Below, one piece after another: positions 59,993 through 64,000 of a stretch of 64,000 nt of DNA; the first letter of the stretch is position 1; every line of letters begins with the position of its first letter. This stretch comes from JAZKFT01 sp040386335 (GTDB taxonomy: Bacteria; Bacteroidota; Bacteroidia; Chitinophagales; Chitinophagaceae). A program made the position numbers and the translations under genes. Under the pieces are notes generated by a model. That model saw only the letters and a list, made by a program, of their open reading frames with translations, did not search any database and had not been told where the DNA came from. The stretch is from positions 124,001 through 188,000 of the forward strand of contig JAZKFT010000021.1 in NCBI GenBank assembly GCA_040386335.1. Reading direction: 5' to 3'.

Positions 59993-62188
59993 ATGGAGTC
60001 ATTACGTTTTAAAGCTTTACAAAACATCACTACTATCCAGCCGGAATTGGTAGCTGGTGGCGCATCGAAAATCACCGCCATCTTTGGTGAAAATGTATTT
60101 ACCCTGACAAAAGCCAGGGAATATTTGAGCGATGAGGCCTATAAAAGCCTGAAAGCTTCTATTAATAGTGGCAAACGTATTGACCGCAGCATGGGCAACC
60201 AGATCGGTAGTGGCCTTCGTGCCTGGGCCGAAAGTAAAGGTGTTACCCACTTTACCCACTGGTTTCAGCCATTGACAGGTGTTACTGCTGAAAAGCATGA
60301 TTCATTTTTTACCATTAAAGGCGATGGCACTTCTATTGAGGAGTTTGACGGTGCTGCACTGATCCAACAAGAGCCGGATGCCTCTTCTTTCCCGAGCGGC
60401 GGATTGCGTGCTACTTTCGAAGCACGTGGTTATTCTGCATGGGATCCTTCTTCACCTGCATTTATTATGGAAGTGGGCCAGGGCAAAACGCTTTGCATCC
60501 CTACCATCTTTGTTTCTTATACCGGCGAATCTCTGGATGCCAAAACTCCATTGCTTCGTTCTTTGGATGCATTGAACAAATCTGCTGTTGCAGTGGCTCA
60601 ATACTTTGATAAGAACGTTACAAAAATCACTGGTACCCTGGGTTGGGAGCAGGAATATTTTGTAGTGGATGCAGGTATGGCCAGCGCCCGCCCTGATTTG
60701 GTAATGACCGGCCGCACCGTGTTTGGACACGCTCCTGCAAAAGGTCAGCAACTGGAAGACCATTATTTTGGTTCAATTCCTGAGCGTGTTTATGCGTTCA
60801 TGAGAGATTTCGAATTTGAATCTTACAAACTGGGTATTCCTTTACGTACCCGTCATAATGAGGTGGCTCCATCACAGTTTGAGTGTGCCCCTATTTTCGA
60901 AGAGGTAAACATCGCTGTAGACCATAACACCTTGCTGATGGACGTAATGACCCGCGTGGCCAAACGTCATAACCTGGTGGTATTGCTGCACGAAAAACCA
61001 TTCGCCGGTATCAATGGTAGTGGTAAGCATAACAACTGGAGCATGAGCACCGACACTGGTGTAAACCTGTTGGCCCCGGGCAAAACGCCTAAGACCAACC
61101 TGATGTTCCTTACCTTTTTTGTGAATACCATTAAAGCGGTTCATGATTATGCTGATCTGTTAAGGGCTTCTATCGCGTCTGCAGGTAACGATCACCGCCT
61201 GGGAGCCAACGAAGCACCACCAGCGATCATTTCTATCTTTATTGGTAAATATTTGTTTGATGTGCTGAACGAGGTGAAAACCCGTGTGGGCGACAAGTTT
61301 ACCGAGCAGGATGAGATCTTGTTGAAATTGGATATCCACAAAAACATACCAGAGTTGTTGCTGGATAATACCGACCGTAACCGTACATCTCCGTTTGCAT
61401 TCACCGGCAATAAATTTGAGTTCCGCGCTGTAGGTTCTACCGCCAATTGCGCCACGCCTATGACCGTGTTGAATACAATCATGGCTGAAACATTGTCGCA
61501 GTTTAAGAAAGATGTAGACGGTTTGATAGAGAAAGGGGAGAAGAAAGAACTGGCGGTGATGCTCACCATCCAGAAGTACATTGTAGAAAGCGAAAAAGTA
61601 TTGTTCGAAGGTGATGGTTATAGCCAGGAATGGCATCATGAAGCGGCCCGCCGTGGATTGCCAAATATCCCAACTACTCCGCTGGCTTTAGATGCTTATG
61701 TAACCGACAAGAGCAAGCACCTGTTTGAATCTATGGGTATTTACAGCCATAGCGAACTGGAAGCCCGCCACGAGATCATGCTGGAAGAGTACATTAAAAA
61801 AGTACAAATCGAAGCACGCATTATGGGTGAGATCTGCACCAGCCATATACTGCCATCAGCCATTAAGTACCAGAATATCCTGGTGAAGAATATCCAGGGT
61901 CTGAAAGATGTAGGACTGGACGAAAGCGCTTATGCTAACCAATTGCAGATTCTGAAGAAGATCAGCGAACACATCAGCACAGCCGCTGACAATGTTGAGA
62001 AAATGATTGCGGCGCGCAAAGTGGTGAATGCCATTACAGATACCCGGACCAAAGCGATCGCCTACTGCAGCCAGGTAAAAGAGCCATTCTTTGATACCAT
62101 CCGCTACCACGTAGACAAACTGGAACTTTTGGTAGACGACCAATACTGGCTACTTCCTAAGTACAGGGAAATGTTGTTCCTCCGTTAA
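59993..62188 (+). CDS. glnN: Glutamine synthetase type III (GlnN)
   Basis: 731 residues from the ATG at 59993 (MESLRFKALQNITTI); the TTG at 59963 adds ten residues of no family character. Length and motifs fit GSIII: THFTHWFQPLTGVTAEKHDSF near residue 85, GLRATFEARGYSAWDPSSPAF, GWEQEYFVVD with the catalytic Glu, RTRHNEVAPSQFE, HEKPFAGINGSGKHNNWSMSTD (ATP/glutamate site) and NRTSPFAFTGNKFEFRAVGS. It makes glutamine from glutamate, ammonia and ATP as a large oligomer. GSIII is common in Bacteroidota and cyanobacteria. It is a single gene with its own terminator. Confidence 0.97.
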   Translation: MESLRFKALQNITTIQPELVAGGASKITAIFGENVFTLTKAREYLSDEAYKSLKASINSGKRIDRSMGNQIGSGLRAWAESKGVTHFTHWFQPLTGVTAEKHDSFFTIKGDGTSIEEFDGAALIQQEPDASSFPSGGLRATFEARGYSAWDPSSPAFIMEVGQGKTLCIPTIFVSYTGESLDAKTPLLRSLDALNKSAVAVAQYFDKNVTKITGTLGWEQEYFVVDAGMASARPDLVMTGRTVFGHAPAKGQQLEDHYFGSIPERVYAFMRDFEFESYKLGIPLRTRHNEVAPSQFECAPIFEEVNIAVDHNTLLMDVMTRVAKRHNLVVLLHEKPFAGINGSGKHNNWSMSTDTGVNLLAPGKTPKTNLMFLTFFVNTIKAVHDYADLLRASIASAGNDHRLGANEAPPAIISIFIGKYLFDVLNEVKTRVGDKFTEQDEILLKLDIHKNIPELLLDNTDRNRTSPFAFTGNKFEFRAVGSTANCATPMTVLNTIMAETLSQFKKDVDGLIEKGEKKELAVMLTIQKYIVESEKVLFEGDGYSQEWHHEAARRGLPNIPTTPLALDAYVTDKSKHLFESMGIYSHSELEARHEIMLEEYIKKVQIEARIMGEICTSHILPSAIKYQNILVKNIQGLKDVGLDESAYANQLQILKKISEHISTAADNVEKMIAARKVVNAITDTRTKAIAYCSQVKEPFFDTIRYHVDKLELLVDDQYWLLPKYREMLFLR

Positions 62189-62210
62189 TCGTTTTTTTTT
62201 GATAGATAGT

Positions 62211-62246
62211 AAATTGCCAACCTGGTGAAGGTTGGCAATTTTTTTT
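62211..62246 (+). terminator. Intrinsic terminator of glnN
   Basis: AAATTGCCAACC (62211-62222) pairs perfectly with GGTTGGCAATTT (62230-62241), 7-nt loop, followed by a run of T to 62246. It lies 22 bp past the glnN stop, between convergent genes, so it may also stop transcription from the other side. Confidence 0.9.
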
Positions 62247-62254
62247 GAGATATA

Positions 62255-63712
62255 TTATTTGGCCTGGATGGTTGCCCGAATTTCTGCCAGGCTTAGATCA
62301 ATCAATAATTTTCCATCCCGGAAAACTTCTTTTAATTCACCCTGCTTTTCCTCTTCCCAGGATGCCTGGTCTTTCAGCTCGTAATGGCCATTGGCGTCTT
62401 TCCTGATCTGCATCAAACCTTTGGCAGATTTTTTAGTTCCGTCATCCGTAACCGGGTCTTTGTAAATTTCCCGGTGTTCACCGTTTACTTCGCCATAAGT
62501 TGCCTTCATCGCAAAGCCAAATGTATCTCTTGTATTGTACTGGTAAGTGAATGAGCCAATGCCCAGGACGACGTTGGTGCTGGCAAAACCCTTTTGTTTC
62601 AGGCGTTCGCAGATATCTGTAGCTCTTTGTATGGTGATGCTGTCGCCATAGATAGCGCCGATCTGTGGCACCAGTTCTTTATAACCTTTGTTATTCTTAG
62701 TGCCACCAAACACATCCCATAATAATTCGATCACACCTTTCTTTTCAACCACTGTATCGCCGGCCGGGTCGCCACAAATAATGTCTACCGGGTCGCCGCT
62801 GTCGGGTCTTATCACCACTTTTCCCGGTCTTTCCACGATCTCATTTTTTAACCGCGGTAAATAATCAGTCAGCACTTTCCACAAATCCCAGGTGTCGGAC
62901 ACGATGGATAAAATACCTTTCGGATACACTTCGCAGATCAGTCTTTTGAACGTGTCGTACTCGCCTTCCGTGGTACCCATACACATCACTGAATGTTCAG
63001 TGGCAGCTACCGAACCGCCAATTAATTCTATATCAGAATTGGCATTGTAATATTCTTCAAAAAAATCGATAGCAGGTATGGTATCGGTACCGGTAAAGCT
63101 GAGCAAATGCCCCGCCGCAGAAGTGACAGCAGCATCTATGCCGGCCATGCCACGCATAGAAAAATCGTGCCCCTGCCAGTTTACAAACTCAGGTACCGAA
63201 GATGTTTCAGCTGCATACCAGTCCAATACTTTTCGGTATTGTTTGGCAATGGTAGCTGAGTTGCAGGGCATCCATATGGCTGCAGAGAGTAATGTTTCAA
63301 AGTAGTTGGTCAGCCAAAAAAAGCTTGGCAGGGTATTGTACATCGTAAACATAGGTACCCGCAATGGTACACTTGCGCCCTCAGGAATGGCTTTGAAAAC
63401 CATTGGAATATAACCAAGGTCGTGGAGGTCTTCAATATGCCTGGTACCAACCAGGTTTTCACCCAGGTAATTATTGATCCTCCGGGCATATTTTGCAATC
63501 ACTTCCCCTTTTGGTTTTTTAAAAAACTGCTCATCAAATTCTTTGATGATATATTTTTTGATGAAGTATTGCAAGCCGAAAAACACCACTTCGTTTACAC
63601 CCTCAATCCTGCTTTTCCTGGGTGTCCAGTTAGAATACACGAGTGTAGTTCCTGTTGGGTACTGCCGCCTGTGGTCTACTTTGTAGCCATCAGTTAATAG
63701 TAATGGGTTCAT
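62255..63712 (-). CDS. nadV: NAMPT-type (nicotinamide) phosphoribosyltransferase
   Basis: 485 residues from the ATG at 63712 (MNPLLLTDGYKVDHRRQYP); an earlier ATG at 63730 falls in a repeat arm. The order matches NAMPT/NadV rather than PncB: YKVDHRRQYP, WTPRKSR, then FTGTDTIPAID, ATEHSVMCMG with the catalytic His, IVSDTWDLW, KVVIRPDSGDP, IYGDSITIQRATDI, VLGIGSFTYQY and KSAKGLMQI. It makes nicotinamide mononucleotide from nicotinamide and PRPP for NAD salvage. Many genomes label it nicotinate phosphoribosyltransferase. It is convergent with glnN. Confidence 0.92.
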   Translation of the reverse strand: MNPLLLTDGYKVDHRRQYPTGTTLVYSNWTPRKSRIEGVNEVVFFGLQYFIKKYIIKEFDEQFFKKPKGEVIAKYARRINNYLGENLVGTRHIEDLHDLGYIPMVFKAIPEGASVPLRVPMFTMYNTLPSFFWLTNYFETLLSAAIWMPCNSATIAKQYRKVLDWYAAETSSVPEFVNWQGHDFSMRGMAGIDAAVTSAAGHLLSFTGTDTIPAIDFFEEYYNANSDIELIGGSVAATEHSVMCMGTTEGEYDTFKRLICEVYPKGILSIVSDTWDLWKVLTDYLPRLKNEIVERPGKVVIRPDSGDPVDIICGDPAGDTVVEKKGVIELLWDVFGGTKNNKGYKELVPQIGAIYGDSITIQRATDICERLKQKGFASTNVVLGIGSFTYQYNTRDTFGFAMKATYGEVNGEHREIYKDPVTDDGTKKSAKGLMQIRKDANGHYELKDQASWEEEKQGELKEVFRDGKLLIDLSLAEIRATIQAK

Positions 63713-63722
63713 TTTTTTTAGT

Positions 63723-63916
63723 TTAACCATATAAGGATTATAAGGGCATGTAAGTATTGTTTACAATTTTCCTGACAGAACCTTATTGGTTTGTGAATAA
63801 TTGCTTTGTTTATGTGATTTCATTTTTAATGCTAATTGCTGCCAGTGTTTTCAAAAAGACCTGATCGTAAAATCCATCTATCGCCTTATATGTTCTCATA
63901 ATCCTTATATGGTTAA
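63723..63916. repeat. Perfect 19-bp inverted repeat upstream of the NAMPT-type gene
   Basis: TTAACCATATAAGGATTAT (63723-63741) and its exact reverse complement at 63898-63916 are 156 bp apart. The right arm is preceded by another CCTTATATG copy (63884-63892), giving a 9-bp direct repeat. The left arm covers the alternative start codon at 63730. Possible regulatory site or repeat element. Confidence 0.8.
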
Positions 63917-64000
63917 CCTATCAATCCATCCTCCGGTAAAGTTCATTCACGTATGTCTTTTGGCCTTCTGAAAAAAGATGGGTGCAATGAAAATTGATCA
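63731..64000. other. Upstream region of the NAMPT-type gene at the window edge
   Basis: 270 bp. Apart from the 19-bp inverted repeat and the direct CCTTATATG copies I see no gene and no clear promoter on the minus strand. Gene content past 64000 is unknown. Confidence 0.5.

Noticed and set aside
1..64000. CRISPR array, prophage, integrase, transposase, toxin-antitoxin pair or restriction system
   Set aside because: Looked for in gene content and spacers; nothing fits. The short tandem repeats lack the regular repeat-spacer structure of CRISPR.

Overview
The window reads as chromosomal DNA from a member of the Bacteroidota, most likely the family Chitinophagaceae. Evidence for this: a NusG-like UpxY antiterminator, a type III (long) glutamine synthetase, secreted Asp-box proteins (one with a C-terminus like a T9SS sorting domain), few Shine-Dalgarno sequences, and -7 promoter elements of the TAnnTTTG type. 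I see no tRNA, rRNA, CRISPR array, transposase, integrase or prophage gene. The genus assignment is inference.

Region 1 (1-2.7 kb) is the 3' part of a large secreted Asp-box/sortilin-like protein, cut by the left edge and closed by a strong terminator. Region 2 (2.8-38.6 kb) is one unidirectional minus-strand surface-polysaccharide locus. Read in its transcription direction it holds: a regulator-like protein of unknown family, ManC, UpxY, Ugd, a UDP-glucuronate decarboxylase, Gmd, a Wza-type export lipoprotein, a BY-kinase co-polymerase, a Wzx flippase, two paralogous glycosyltransferase-like proteins around a hexapeptide acetyltransferase, three acyltransferase-3 proteins interleaved with GT4 enzymes, a Wzy-like membrane protein, a heptose module (GmhA, HldA-type kinase, GT9), more GT4/GT2 enzymes, a WcaF-like acetyltransferase, a WcaI-like enzyme, a Wzi-like outer-membrane protein, the WcaJ-type priming transferase, and a stand-alone LytTR regulator. 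The parts describe a complete Wzx/Wzy-dependent capsule or exopolysaccharide pathway. Precursor genes point to GDP-mannose and a 6-deoxyhexose derivative, UDP-glucuronate, UDP-xylose and probably a heptose, with heavy O-acylation.

Region 3 (38.6-64 kb) is mostly housekeeping and small operons: a second Asp-box protein, an HD hydrolase, an ABA4-like membrane protein, a TPMT-type methyltransferase, a four-gene operon (two outer-membrane barrels, a glycerophosphodiesterase lipoprotein, a metallophosphoesterase), an SDR oxidoreductase, a DUF1624-like acyltransferase, acyl-CoA dehydrogenase, YggS, TspO, YebC, an amino-acid permease, a small glycan cluster (GT4, methyltransferase, polytopic membrane protein), glutamine synthetase III and a NAMPT-type phosphoribosyltransferase.

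The intergenic DNA of region 3 is unusual. It carries short tandem repeats of a few recurring families, a MITE-like inverted repeat at 52.1-52.3 kb, a perfect 10-bp palindrome at 57.7 kb, a large structured gap at 38.6-39.4 kb, and a perfect 19-bp inverted repeat around the start of the NAMPT-type gene. No single gene cluster is clearly a new defence or mobile system. The best candidates for undescribed biology are the duplicated transferase pair with its acetyltransferase, the heptose module inside the capsule locus, the regulator-like protein at the head of that locus, the phosphodiester operon, and the intergenic repeats.
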